A stretch of DNA of 44,097 bases from Deltaproteobacteria bacterium YD0425bin51 (GTDB lineage: Bacteria > Desulfobacterota > Desulfobacteria > Desulfobacterales > YD0425bin51). The DNA lies in the NCBI GenBank assembly GCA_002753225.1, contig PDZS01000038.1, forward strand, positions 1 to 44,097, read 5' to 3'. Below the pieces are notes generated by a model. That model made no database searches, was not told where the DNA came from, and worked only from the letters and a program-made list of their open reading frames with translations. Each line of letters opens with the position of its first letter. The first letter of the stretch is position 1. Positions 32,016-41,355 of this stretch are shown piece by piece. The position numbers were made by a program, and so were the translations under genes.

Positions 32016-34313
32016 TTATTTGATACAAACTGTTCTTATTTGAAGGAGGTTGCAATTGCCTGCAAAGATTTTTTCTATGCCATCCTGTTTTAAAGTTGTC
32101 ATGCCGTCTTTAATAGCTTGTTCTCTTATAACCTCCATTTTTGATTTAAACTGAATTTTTTGCTTCATTTCATCTGTTCCCATAAGTAACTCATGAAGTC
32201 CAATTCTACCTTTATAGCCTGAATTTCCGCATGCTTCACACCCAACTGGTTTATTTAGGGTTAGTTTATCAGTGTAAGGGATATTAAGATTCTTAGTAAA
32301 TGTTTCGCCATATTCTCTTACAAGTTCATCATATTCTGCTTTAGATGGATGAAATGATTGCTTACAAGTTTTACAAAGGGTACGACCAAGACGTTGTGCT
32401 AAAATACATAAAATAGCATCAGCAAAATTAAATGGATCAAGCCCCATATCAAGTAATCTTGTAATTGTTTCAGGAGCGCTGTTAGTGTGGAGAGTAGAGA
32501 ATACAAGATGGCCTGTAAGTGATGCTTCTATGCCGATATGAGCTGTTTCTTGATCACGCATTTCTCCTACCATTATGACATCAGGGTCAGCTCTTAAAAA
32601 GGCTCTTAGGGCTGCTGCAAAATCAAAACCAATTTTAGGCTTTACTTGAACTTGACGAAGTCCTTTTTGGGTTATTTCAACAGGATCTTCTGCAGTCCAA
32701 ATTTTAGTATCAGGTTTATTAATATAAGCAAGTCCTGAATGAAGAGTTGTTGTTTTACCAGAGCCTGTTGGACCGCATACCAGAACTATTCCATAAGGCT
32801 TTTCAATAGCGCTTGTAAAATTTTCGTAATTTCTTTTGGAAAAACCCATTTTATCTAAGGGGAGTGGATCTCCAGAAGCAAGTATCCTCATTACTACATC
32901 TTCCATTTCTCCTTGAGTAGGAATTGTTGCAACACGAAGTTCTATATCTAATCCACCATATTTTTTAAATTTTATTTTACCATCTTGAGGTTTACGGCGC
33001 TCTGAAATGTCCATATCAGCCATGATCTTTATACGAGATGATAGTGCATTTCTATAACTATAAGGAATTGTTTGATATAGTGCGCAATCCCCATCTACTC
33101 TAAATCTTATTTCAGTATTATTTTTTCCAGGATAAGGTTCTACATGAATATCTGAAGCATTTCTTTTATAAGCATCTAAAATAATTTTATTTACTAATTG
33201 AACAATAACACTGTCTTCTTCTCCAACATTTTTTTCTGCTTCTATAATATCATCTGATTCTTGTTCCATCTGTGAAACAATCTGATCGATTTCAACGCCA
33301 TTAATTTTATCTTCTTTTTTAGTAAATAACTCTATAAAATCAAGAATATCTTTTTTGAATGCAACACAGAAAAGAATATTTTTAGCAGTAAAAAGTGATT
33401 TTATATCATCTATTTTTTGAAGATCATTCGGATTGTCTATTGCTATAATAATTTTATTTCCATCAGATTTTAGAGGAACCCATAGATTACTTTTCATAAA
33501 AGGGACTTTAATATTTGATAGAAGTTCACCAGGTATTGGAGTTTTTTCGTTGTATTCAACAAAAGGAACCCTGTAAAATTGGCTTAATGATGCTCCTAGA
33601 TCTCTTTTTTGAATTCCATATTCTTTGATTAAAATATTTTCAATAGGATCTTTTCTTTGCCTTGAATCAACTATTGCTTTATCTAGTTCTTTTAAAGTTA
33701 TTAAATTCCGTTCAAGTAGATAGTCAAATCTTGTTGGTTTAGTTCTTGCCGATAATTTTTTCTGGTTGTAGAAAGCAATTCCTAAGCTTTTTGCAAGCTC
33801 TATTAGAGACTGTTCATCTCGTTTTGTAAATCTTCCACCATCTTTCCTGTTTATGAACTGGATAGCTCCTAAGATAAATGTTTTAAAGGTAATTGGAGCA
33901 GCTAGTACTGCTTTTGTTGTGAATCCAGTTAATTTATCCCATCTGTTGTCAAATTTTATTTCTTTACTGATTTTAGAAAGTTCATCATCATCATAAGCAT
34001 TTGCAATATTAACTATTTTAGTTTTAGATGCAGCATATCCTGCAATACTTCCTGGCTGAAAAGGTATTCTTATCTCTTTTGTTTCATTTCCTGATTTGAA
34101 TCTAGATACTAAATATTTAGCCAGTCCATCAGCTGGTTCAACAACATATACAGTAAGTCTTTCTGCTTCAAAAAAAGATATGATTTCATCTTTTAGATCA
34201 ATTAAGATTTCATCAATTTCTGAAGCAGCATGAAATTTATTGCACATCTCTTGGAATCTTTTCCAATAATTTGCTTCATTATCTGTTGAATTAGTACTTT
34301 TAACTTGATTCAT
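32016..34313 (-). CDS. GspE/PilB-type ATPase with N-terminal GAF domain
   Basis: In this 765-residue protein, a GAF domain (about 35-185) includes ERLTVYVV, FQPGSIAGYAA and LAAPI...GAIQFINRKDGG. A GspE N-terminal-type domain (190-335) follows, then the motor: NASDIHVEP, Walker A GPTGSGKT (514-521), DPDVIMVGEMRD, a His box (STLHTNSA) and a zinc site (CKTCK...CEACGNSG). It resembles PilB with a ligand-sensing head. It overlaps the small membrane protein gene by 14 bp and leads directly into the second ATPase. The ligand is unknown. Confidence 0.93.
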   Translation of the reverse strand: MNQVKSTNSTDNEANYWKRFQEMCNKFHAASEIDEILIDLKDEIISFFEAERLTVYVVEPADGLAKYLVSRFKSGNETKEIRIPFQPGSIAGYAASKTKIVNIANAYDDDELSKISKEIKFDNRWDKLTGFTTKAVLAAPITFKTFILGAIQFINRKDGGRFTKRDEQSLIELAKSLGIAFYNQKKLSARTKPTRFDYLLERNLITLKELDKAIVDSRQRKDPIENILIKEYGIQKRDLGASLSQFYRVPFVEYNEKTPIPGELLSNIKVPFMKSNLWVPLKSDGNKIIIAIDNPNDLQKIDDIKSLFTAKNILFCVAFKKDILDFIELFTKKEDKINGVEIDQIVSQMEQESDDIIEAEKNVGEEDSVIVQLVNKIILDAYKRNASDIHVEPYPGKNNTEIRFRVDGDCALYQTIPYSYRNALSSRIKIMADMDISERRKPQDGKIKFKKYGGLDIELRVATIPTQGEMEDVVMRILASGDPLPLDKMGFSKRNYENFTSAIEKPYGIVLVCGPTGSGKTTTLHSGLAYINKPDTKIWTAEDPVEITQKGLRQVQVKPKIGFDFAAALRAFLRADPDVIMVGEMRDQETAHIGIEASLTGHLVFSTLHTNSAPETITRLLDMGLDPFNFADAILCILAQRLGRTLCKTCKQSFHPSKAEYDELVREYGETFTKNLNIPYTDKLTLNKPVGCEACGNSGYKGRIGLHELLMGTDEMKQKIQFKSKMEVIREQAIKDGMTTLKQDGIEKIFAGNCNLLQIRTVCIK

Positions 34314-34530
34314 TGTCTTTAGTTATTATTTTTTTTGAAAATTGATTTTTAAGTTTCTTTATTCCGCCACCAATAAGTAAAATTCCAATAAGATAAAAGC
34401 AGAAGCGAATAAAGAAAATCATGGAAGAAAAATATTCTATTTTTTCGATCTGAGGCATTACCTGAGGAATTCTAAAAAAAACTCCTATACCTGCCATAAT
34501 TAAAGCTACTGCCCAAATTTTATTTATCAT
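34300..34530 (-). CDS. Small two-helix membrane protein
   Basis: This 76-residue protein has two hydrophobic segments (about 5-20, KIWAVALIMAGIGVFF, and 35-57, SSMIFFIRFCFYLIGILLIGGG) and a basic C-terminal tail. It has no recognised family. It is 97 bp from the FHA gene across a palindrome, and its end overlaps the GAF-ATPase start by 14 bp, so its translation may be coupled to the motor. It could be a membrane dock for that ATPase (inference only). Confidence 0.6.
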   Translation of the reverse strand: MINKIWAVALIMAGIGVFFRIPQVMPQIEKIEYFSSMIFFIRFCFYLIGILLIGGGIKKLKNQFSKKIITKDNESS

Positions 34531-34587
34531 GATAATTTACTTTTCAAAACAAAATAGGAAAAAAATAAGAAATGGATAATAGAAATT

Positions 34588-34609
34588 CCTGCTCTCATAT
34601 GAGAGCAGG
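34588..34609 (-). promoter_or_regulatory. Perfect 22-bp palindrome between FHA and small membrane protein genes
   Basis: CCTGCTCTCATATGAGAGCA GG is self-complementary across 22 bases. In the transcript (minus strand) it folds into a strong stem but is followed by AATTTC and only short T runs, so it is not a standard terminator. It may act as an RNA stabiliser or processing stem, as an attenuator, or as a dimer-binding DNA site. Confidence 0.55.
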
Positions 34610-34627
34610 GAAAAAAACAGAAATTAA

Positions 34628-35431
34628 CTAATCTTCTTTAAAGGTAAACTGAAGTTTAACAGAACCAACTTCAACAACATCAAATTCTTTTAGCAAAACT
34701 GCTTCTTTTATAGTTTCATTATTAACTTTTACCTTTGCCATGCCTTCAACATAGCTTAAGTAATAGCCATTTGGTCTTTTACTTATAGTTGCAGCAGTTT
34801 GACCAACAAGCAGTCCTTTGGATATAATATCAGAGCTTGGATTTTTTCCTATTTTTATTATTTTTTTAGAAATTAAAACTTCCCCATCCCCTCCACCAAG
34901 ATAACTAAGAACAGCCATTGGACCTTCGTGTTCTGGTTCAGGCGTTTTGGCTTGTTTAGGTGAAGAAGCAGGGCTTGAAGCATGTTTGCCTGCTGGTGCC
35001 TGCGTTGGTTTAGCAGGAGCTTTAGGCGGACTTTTAGAAAGTAAAGCCCTTTGCTTTTCAGTATCCATAACCATAGTCTGGATCATATCATCAGAGGACG
35101 GCTCTTCTTGAGCATCATCAGCATCTTCTTCTCCCTGATTTTCTCCTGTAAAAACTAAAGTATGCTTTCCTATGGTTATAATATCACCATTTTTAAGCCA
35201 GTGTGTAGAAATTTTTTGGTCGTTGACAAAAGTTCCATTCTTACTCTGTAAATCTGATAGCAAAAAGCCGTCACCTACTATATCTACTTTTGCATGAAAT
35301 CCTGATACAGCAAGATTTTCAATCATTACAGTGTTGTCATTTCGTCGACCAATAGTTAAAGATTTTCCTTGTTCAATTTCAAATTCTTTAAGGATGTTTT
35401 CTTTAAATTTTAACGTCAACGTAGCCATCAC
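34628..35431 (-). CDS. Protein with N-terminal FHA domain and a second FHA-like domain
   Basis: In this 267-residue protein, residues 5-95 form an FHA domain that reads phospho-Thr: LTIGRRNDNTVMIENLAVSG, FHAKVD, then LQSKNGTFVND and NGDIITIG. A Pro/Ala-rich linker (about 130-165) leads to a second, less conserved FHA-like domain (170-265; KIGKNPSSDII, VKVNNETIKEAV, VVEVGSVKL). The linker start contains DMIQTMVMDTEKQ, a Thr-centred stretch that could be phosphorylated by the kinase in the same run and be bound intramolecularly (inference). It lies 44 bp from the PP2C gene. It probably docks phosphoproteins to the machine encoded here. Confidence 0.9.
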   Translation of the reverse strand: MMATLTLKFKENILKEFEIEQGKSLTIGRRNDNTVMIENLAVSGFHAKVDIVGDGFLLSDLQSKNGTFVNDQKISTHWLKNGDIITIGKHTLVFTGENQGEEDADDAQEEPSSDDMIQTMVMDTEKQRALLSKSPPKAPAKPTQAPAGKHASSPASSPKQAKTPEPEHEGPMAVLSYLGGGDGEVLISKKIIKIGKNPSSDIISKGLLVGQTAATISKRPNGYYLSYVEGMAKVKVNNETIKEAVLLKEFDVVEVGSVKLQFTFKED

Positions 35432-35475
35432 TACTACTCCTTATAATAAATTGATATTCTATATAGAGAATTTTT

Positions 35476-36288
35476 TTATCTGCCCATAACTCGAGAGAAA
35501 AAATTAAAAATTCCCCACCTATTTCGCTTAACTTTTTTTAAAGATAAAGCAATTACAGTAATATTATCTTCTCCTCCCCTTTCATTTGCAAGATCTACTA
35601 GTTTTTTTACTAATATTTCAGGTTGTTCTTTTTTTGCAATTTCTAATATTTCAGGGGGAGAAACTTTGTCACTCAATCCGTCAGAACTAATGACAACAAT
35701 ATCTCCTTTGAAACATTGAATTTCACATATATCTGGTTCTACGGTTTCGTTTGTTCCCATTGCTCTAGTTAGCATATGACTGTATTCAGGACCAAGCTGC
35801 TTTGCTGCTTCTGGATCCATTGCAATTTGTTCAGCTATAACTGTATGAGGAGTGGATAAAAGCTCAATTGAATTATCACGAATTAAATAAATTGGACTAT
35901 CGCCTACATTAGCAGCAATTAAGTTATCATTATGAAAAGAAACTGCAGAAACAGTAGAACCCATCCCTTTATATGCTTGTTTGCTGTTTGCAATTTCATT
36001 AACAACTCTATTTGCAAGATGAATTGAAGCAAGGAGTCTATTTGATTGTTTTGAGAGCGATTCATCAACATCTTTTAATTCTTCTAGAATTTCACCTGCT
36101 TTAAATCTCTTCATATATTCTCGAATAGTGTCAACTACTAGCTTGCTAGCTACTTCGCCTGCTTGATGTCCCCCCATTCCATCAGCTACAACGTAAAGTT
36201 TTAAGTCATTATCAACGAAAAAGGAATCTTCATTACCTTTCCGTCTTCTTCCTACATCTGTAATGCCTGCTGATTCAAGAATAATCAT
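35476..36288 (-). CDS. PP2C-family Ser/Thr protein phosphatase
   Basis: This 270-residue protein has all metal-binding motifs of PP2C/Stp1: RRRKGNEDSFFVD, VADGMGGHQAGEVAS, ISSDGLSDKV and GGEDNITVIAL. It removes phosphates from Ser/Thr and likely resets targets of the CHASE2 kinase transcribed 15 bp upstream. No membrane anchor is seen; the tail is basic and aromatic (KRNRWGIFNFFSRVMG) and could contact the membrane. The kinase-phosphatase-FHA order indicates a complete phospho-Thr signalling set. Confidence 0.95.
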   Translation of the reverse strand: MIILESAGITDVGRRRKGNEDSFFVDNDLKLYVVADGMGGHQAGEVASKLVVDTIREYMKRFKAGEILEELKDVDESLSKQSNRLLASIHLANRVVNEIANSKQAYKGMGSTVSAVSFHNDNLIAANVGDSPIYLIRDNSIELLSTPHTVIAEQIAMDPEAAKQLGPEYSHMLTRAMGTNETVEPDICEIQCFKGDIVVISSDGLSDKVSPPEILEIAKKEQPEILVKKLVDLANERGGEDNITVIALSLKKVKRNRWGIFNFFSRVMGR

Positions 36289-36303
36289 ATTTTTTACTTT
36301 TCC

Positions 36304-38847
36304 TTATTGTTTAGTTTTTGCAGCAGCAGCAAGATCCATTTTTTGTCCTACTTCACGTAAATGTGCTGCCATCATAGAAGCTTTTTGATAGCGTTTTTCA
36401 CGATCTTTTTCTAAACTTTTATTTATAATTGTAACAACAGCATTAGGAATTTTAGGATTAAATTGTTTAGGATCAGGAGGAGCAACATGCATAATTTGAT
36501 GCATAAGCTGAGGAATTCCTTCTCCAAAAAATGGAACTTTTCCTGTAACCATTTGATAAAGCATAACACCTACTGAAAAAATATCAGAACGCCCATCGAC
36601 TTTTTGTCCAGAAATTTGCTCTGGAGACATATAGTAAGGGGTTCCTTTAACTACTCCAGTCTGTGTTTGAGAAGAAGCTGTAATTCTTGCTATACCAAAG
36701 TCAGTAATTTTTACTATTCCGCTTTTAAGTAGCATTATATTTGCTGGTTTTATATCCCTATGAACAATACCTTTTTGATGAGCATAATCCAGAGCGTCTG
36801 CAACATCTGCAACATAGCCTATAACTTTGCGTAATGGAAGCAAGGTTTCTGGTTTTGTGTATTTTTGCAAGTCTTCGCCTTCAAGGAATTCCATAGCTAT
36901 ATAAGCAAGTTCCTGCTCTTCACCTGCATCATAAATTGTAACAATATGAGGATGAGAAAGAGTTCCAGCGCTTTCAGCTTCTCTAAAGAATTTTATCTTT
37001 GTTTGTTCTGCTTCTTCAGGGGTCAAATCCTGAGTAAAACGGAAAGTTTTTATTGCAGTAGTTCTATTAATACGAGGGTCTTGTCCCAAATAAACAATAC
37101 CCATTGCTCCTTTGCCAAGCTGTTTTACTATTTCATATCTACCTAATGTTGGTTTTGTGCCAGTGCCAGTAGCAAGAAGGGGATCTGCTCCAGATGATGT
37201 TCCTCCAAGAAATCCTTCCCCAAAAACCATAGTATCACTTGCCTGCATTAATTTTTTCTTTCTGTCACTTACATCTTTAAATTTAGGATCATAAGATTCA
37301 ATATGTTCAAATACAGAAGCTGCCTTATTAAACTGACGTTTTCTCTCAAAGTCAAGAGCTAAATTGTATAAAAGATCTTTCATTTTTGCGTCAACAGGAA
37401 CACTTCTAAATTTGTCAAAAGCCATATCAAGCATTCCCTGTGCTTGGAACTGAATACCAAGCATTCTGTTTGTCTCTGCTGATTCCCCTTCTACTTTTTC
37501 TTTTTTTACTTCAGTAATGAAATACTTAATACTTAAAACCCCTATATACCCAAAAATAAGGTGAATATAAAGATAAGTTGAGCCAACCCATAAACCTTTA
37601 GATACGAATAAATACATTGAACCGCCAAAAAGTACTATAAAAAGGCCTATAAATGACATACCTGCTAACCTAGCTTTGAATCTAGGGAAAATAAAAGTAA
37701 TTATTGCTCCTATAGCTAAAATCATTAAAAAGCCAAATGTTCCGCTCCAATCAGGTTCTTTTATATTTTTATTATTTAGGATTGACCAGATTGTATGAGC
37801 TGAAAATTCGCCGACTGGCATAGTTGAATCAGTGGGTGTACTTAAAGGATTAAATATTCCAGCTGCAGAAGGAGCGATTAAAACTATTTTATTCTTAAAA
37901 AGCTCAGACTTGATTTTGTCGTTTATAACATCAAAAAATGAATAAGATTTAAAAGATCCTCTTGCTCCTTTAAAGTTTATAAGTAATTCAGTATTAGTAG
38001 TTAAAGGAAGCTCTAAAGATCCCAATGATATATAAGTCCCGACTTCTGCTTTAATATTATCAAACGAAATGTTTAGATAGCTAGCTGCTATTCTTAAGGT
38101 ATACGAAGGAATAAATAGCCCTCTATAGTCATATAATACTCGCTCTCTTCTAACTGTTCCATCAGGATCATAACCTAAATTGATATGACCTATTCCTTTT
38201 GCTACATTGAATAATCCTGGAATTGGTAAAACAATTTCATTAGCTTTAGGACAAGATGACCCTGGAGCTGCTTTTACAACTGGAAGAGATTGGTTGATAA
38301 TAGATTTATTGTTTTCTATTGCATCTTCTGATGTTGTTTGACCTTCTTTAAAAAAAGTTGGCAATATAACTTTACCAGATTCTTTTACGGCATCTGATAA
38401 TTTTTTATCATTATCTAAACGCGTTTCTGCATCGTTTAATTTATTTAAAAAATCGCCACCCTTTCCTGATAATTGGTTTAGTCCTGATTCAACAAAGATT
38501 GATTTCAATTGCTTTAATTCTTTTAATCCAGAGCTTTCTTCAGGTTCGCTTAAAAGAAGGTTTAAACCTATTACTTTTGGATTTCCTTCACTAATTTTTT
38601 TTATAGCGTTAGCAAGAAGTGATCTGGGCCAGGGCCATCTCCCTAATTTATCAATAGAATCATCATCTATTTCAACCATCACAATATCACTTGAAGCTTC
38701 TGGTTCAGCCCTCATACGCATCATGACATCATAAAGCTTAAACTCAAGACTGTCTAAGAATTTTATCCCTGTAGAAAAGAAAATTAAGAATAGAAGGGTT
38801 ATACCCGCACCCCAAACAATAAAAGGATGTTTTTTTATAATGGTCAT
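36304..38847 (-). CDS. CHASE2-domain transmembrane Ser/Thr protein kinase
   Basis: In this 847-residue protein, a membrane segment (10-28) leads to an extracytoplasmic CHASE2 sensor (about 30-360; VMVEIDDDSIDKLGRWPWPR is typical), then three membrane helices (about 370-445). A short cytosolic helical region (455-530, TPR-like) precedes an Hanks-type kinase (571-835). The kinase has G-loop GKGAMG (578-583), Lys600 in AIK, catalytic HRDIKPAN (696-703), DFG (716-718) and GTPYYMSPE. All key residues are present, so it should be active. It senses an unknown periplasmic cue and phosphorylates Thr/Ser on cytosolic targets, probably proteins encoded next to it. The linker SDTMVFGEG (around T539) resembles the FHA protein's Thr motif. 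Confidence 0.95.
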   Translation of the reverse strand: MTIIKKHPFIVWGAGITLLFLIFFSTGIKFLDSLEFKLYDVMMRMRAEPEASSDIVMVEIDDDSIDKLGRWPWPRSLLANAIKKISEGNPKVIGLNLLLSEPEESSGLKELKQLKSIFVESGLNQLSGKGGDFLNKLNDAETRLDNDKKLSDAVKESGKVILPTFFKEGQTTSEDAIENNKSIINQSLPVVKAAPGSSCPKANEIVLPIPGLFNVAKGIGHINLGYDPDGTVRRERVLYDYRGLFIPSYTLRIAASYLNISFDNIKAEVGTYISLGSLELPLTTNTELLINFKGARGSFKSYSFFDVINDKIKSELFKNKIVLIAPSAAGIFNPLSTPTDSTMPVGEFSAHTIWSILNNKNIKEPDWSGTFGFLMILAIGAIITFIFPRFKARLAGMSFIGLFIVLFGGSMYLFVSKGLWVGSTYLYIHLIFGYIGVLSIKYFITEVKKEKVEGESAETNRMLGIQFQAQGMLDMAFDKFRSVPVDAKMKDLLYNLALDFERKRQFNKAASVFEHIESYDPKFKDVSDRKKKLMQASDTMVFGEGFLGGTSSGADPLLATGTGTKPTLGRYEIVKQLGKGAMGIVYLGQDPRINRTTAIKTFRFTQDLTPEEAEQTKIKFFREAESAGTLSHPHIVTIYDAGEEQELAYIAMEFLEGEDLQKYTKPETLLPLRKVIGYVADVADALDYAHQKGIVHRDIKPANIMLLKSGIVKITDFGIARITASSQTQTGVVKGTPYYMSPEQISGQKVDGRSDIFSVGVMLYQMVTGKVPFFGEGIPQLMHQIMHVAPPDPKQFNPKIPNAVVTIINKSLEKDREKRYQKASMMAAHLREVGQKMDLAAAAKTKQ

Positions 38848-38946
38848 TTAAGTCACCCTATTTAAGAGTTAGACAAAATAATCTTGATATGATTAACAAA
38901 TTTACCATAACATGATTATTTTAAAAATAAAATAAAAAATTATTTT

Positions 38947-39735
38947 CTATTTCAATCCACCTTTAAAATTTGCTATTCTTTTATCAAGAAAAGCTGAGAG
39001 ACCTTCTTTAGCATCCTCGCTGGCAACACAAAGAGCACATGTGTCAATTTCAAAAGCGCATCCAGTAGCTAAATCTGAGTTCATGCCCCAATTTATAGCT
39101 TCTTTTGCAGCTCTTAAAGCTACCCTCCCTTTTGCCGCAAGATTTTTTGCAGTATTTAATACTTCTTCCATTAATTTATCTTTTGGGCAAATTTTATTTA
39201 CCATTCCAATTTTTTCTGCTTCAGCGCCTGAAATCATTTTTCCTGTAAAGATCATTTCTTTAGCAATATTTTTACCAACAAGCCTGGGCAGCCTTTGAGT
39301 TCCACCAAAACCAGGAATAATACCTAAGAGAATTTCTGGAAGACCAAATGTAGAATTTTCAGATGCATATATAAAATCGCAGGCAAGAGCTATTTCACTT
39401 CCTCCTCCTAGTGCAAAACCATTAATTGCTGCAATTACAGGAATAGGAAGCATCTGTAATTTATCAATAATCTCATGTCCCTTTTTTAAGAAAAATTTAA
39501 CTTGAAGTGCATTCAACTTAGAAAGTTCAGTGATATCAGCACCTGCTACAAAAGCTTTTTCTCCAGCACCAGTTAAAATCAGCACCTTAATTGCTTCATT
39601 TTTATAAATTTCATCTAAAGCATTTGAGAATTCATTAAGAAGAGGGGTGTTTAGCGCATTTAAAGCTTTTGGTCTATTAAAAGTAATTGTTGCTATATTT
39701 TCTTCTGTTTTAAAAATAATGTTTGTATAATCCAT
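38947..39735 (-). CDS. Enoyl-CoA hydratase (crotonase family)
   Basis: This 262-residue protein has FVAGADITEL (62-71), GFALGGGSEIALACD (106-120), FGLPEILLGIIPGFGGTQRL (130-149) and a C-terminal F-LDKR element. E114 and E134 correspond to the two catalytic Glu residues of true hydratases, so it should hydrate 2-enoyl-CoA (for example crotonyl-CoA). This contrasts with the three-acid isomerase-type gene near 2063. Its start is one base from the stop of an ABC ATPase gene, so it is transcribed with that transporter, an unusual pairing. Confidence 0.92.
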   Translation of the reverse strand: MDYTNIIFKTEENIATITFNRPKALNALNTPLLNEFSNALDEIYKNEAIKVLILTGAGEKAFVAGADITELSKLNALQVKFFLKKGHEIIDKLQMLPIPVIAAINGFALGGGSEIALACDFIYASENSTFGLPEILLGIIPGFGGTQRLPRLVGKNIAKEMIFTGKMISGAEAEKIGMVNKICPKDKLMEEVLNTAKNLAAKGRVALRAAKEAINWGMNSDLATGCAFEIDTCALCVASEDAKEGLSAFLDKRIANFKGGLK

Positions 39736-39736
39736 A

Positions 39737-40576
39737 TTAACTATTCTCCATTTCTACTAAATATTTTTTATTATGTTTATTATATGATATAACATTACGG
39801 ATTTCTTCTTTAATCAATTTAACTAATTTTATAAATTCCTGTTGATATTTAAGGTCAGGAACTCTTGATTCATAGTTAAAACTAATTTTATGCCTTGAAT
39901 AAATTCTTACAGGTGGTAAAGTCAAAACTATTATTTCTTCTCCAAGGAAAATTGCTTCAATAATATCATGTGTTACAAAAAAAATGCTATTTTGAGTTTT
40001 TAACCAAATATTAAGAAGATTATTTTGCATATCTTCACGAGTGATATTATCTATAGCACCAAAGGGTTCATCCATCAACAATAAATCAGGTTTATTTATT
40101 AATGATCTCGCAATAGCTAATCTCTGCCTCATTCCACCTGATAGATGCCTGGGATAACATGATTCATTTTCGGTCAACCCAACCATTTTAAGATATATAC
40201 GTGCTTTATTTGTAGCTTCATTAATAGGCATTCCTAATATTTCAAGAGGAAATCTAACATTTTCTAATACTGTCAACCAGTCAAATGAAGTATAGTTTTG
40301 GAATACCATTCCACAATTTTTTGATGGGGAAACTACAAGTTGTCCAATAATTTGTATTTCTCCACTAATAGGAGCAATTAATCCTGCTAATAATTTTAAT
40401 AGGGTTGTTTTACCACACCCTGAAGGTCCTAAAATGGTTACAAAACGTCCTATTTTATCTTTTTCATATGGAATTGAAAAGTTAAAATCTTTAAATAAAA
40501 GAGACTGGGAACTTGGATATTTAAAATTTACAGATTTAAAACTTATTAATTCTTCTTGCTTTAAGCATATTTCCAC
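39737..40576 (-). CDS. ABC transporter ATP-binding protein, nitrate/sulfonate/taurine type
   Basis: This 279-residue ATPase has Walker A GPSGCGKTT, Q-loop VFQNYTSFDWLTVLENV, signature LSGGMRQRLAIARSL and Walker B LLMDEPFGAID with the His switch (VTHDI). It is closest in pattern to SsuB/TauB/NrtD types. It overlaps the permease gene by 16 bp and precedes the crotonase gene. With the permease and the anchored binding protein it forms an importer for an organic or inorganic anion; the substrate is not predictable. Confidence 0.94.
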   Translation of the reverse strand: MEICLKQEELISFKSVNFKYPSSQSLLFKDFNFSIPYEKDKIGRFVTILGPSGCGKTTLLKLLAGLIAPISGEIQIIGQLVVSPSKNCGMVFQNYTSFDWLTVLENVRFPLEILGMPINEATNKARIYLKMVGLTENESCYPRHLSGGMRQRLAIARSLINKPDLLLMDEPFGAIDNITREDMQNNLLNIWLKTQNSIFFVTHDIIEAIFLGEEIIVLTLPPVRIYSRHKISFNYESRVPDLKYQQEFIKLVKLIKEEIRNVISYNKHNKKYLVEMENS

Positions 40577-41355
40577 TTGAACAGCTTTCTTATTAGTTTA
40601 TTTATTGAATGGTCTAGCACTATAGCAAAAAAATAAATAATCATAAGAACTACTAATACTACATCCATTTGCCCTCTTTGGCGTGCCATATTCATAACAT
40701 GACCTAATCCATATTTAGCATTAATCATTTCACCAACCATTAGTGCATTCCAACTTATTCCATTTATTATTAAAAAGTTTTGAAAAATATCTGGCATAGA
40801 GTATGGAATAAGTATTCGCCAAATAATCTGCTTTTCAGAAGCTCCTAAAGTTCTTGCAGTATCTATTAGCTCATCAGGAACAGAATCTACGGCTAAAATT
40901 ACGCTCGGTAAAAAATAAAGACTTATTGAAATTATTAAAAAAATTATTTTATTTGCTTCATCAACACCTGTCATTAAAATTAAAAGAGGCATGATAGCAA
41001 AAGGAGGGAGATAACGCAACTTTACAAATGAATCAAAAAAAATACGAAAACCTTCATGTGAAGCCATTTTTATTCCTAGTGGAATACAGAGAATTGAGCT
41101 TATAAAAGTAGATACTATTATCCTTAAAAGAGAAGCAGTTATTCCAGATAATAAATGTTTGCTTTGCAAAAGATTCCAGAAAGCTATAATTATATTATGT
41201 GGAGGTGGGCAAAAGTAAGGATTTACAAGTTTTATAACACTTATAAAAAACCAAATGCAGAAAAAGGATAAAGGAAAAACTAATGCAAGGGCTATTGTTT
41301 TAGAATAACTAAGGTTAACACGAATTTTTAGATTATTTTTTCTTATGTGTTTCAA
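40561..41355 (-). CDS. ABC transporter permease, SsuC/TauC type
   Basis: This 264-residue inner-membrane permease has about six hydrophobic segments and a cytoplasmic coupling loop with the typical EAA element (DTARTLGASEKQIIWRILIP). It overlaps the binding-protein gene by 23 bp and the ATPase by 16 bp, so the three genes are translationally linked. No unusual insertions are seen. Confidence 0.92.
   Translation of the reverse strand: MKHIRKNNLKIRVNLSYSKTIALALVFPLSFFCIWFFISVIKLVNPYFCPPPHNIIIAFWNLLQSKHLLSGITASLLRIIVSTFISSILCIPLGIKMASHEGFRIFFDSFVKLRYLPPFAIMPLLILMTGVDEANKIIFLIISISLYFLPSVILAVDSVPDELIDTARTLGASEKQIIWRILIPYSMPDIFQNFLIINGISWNALMVGEMINAKYGLGHVMNMARQRGQMDVVLVVLMIIYFFAIVLDHSINKLIRKLFKWKYA

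Noticed and set aside
24125..34313. A complete type II secretion or type IV pilus locus
   Set aside because: Only motor ATPases are present; no pilin, peptidase, GspF-type platform or secretin could be found in the window.
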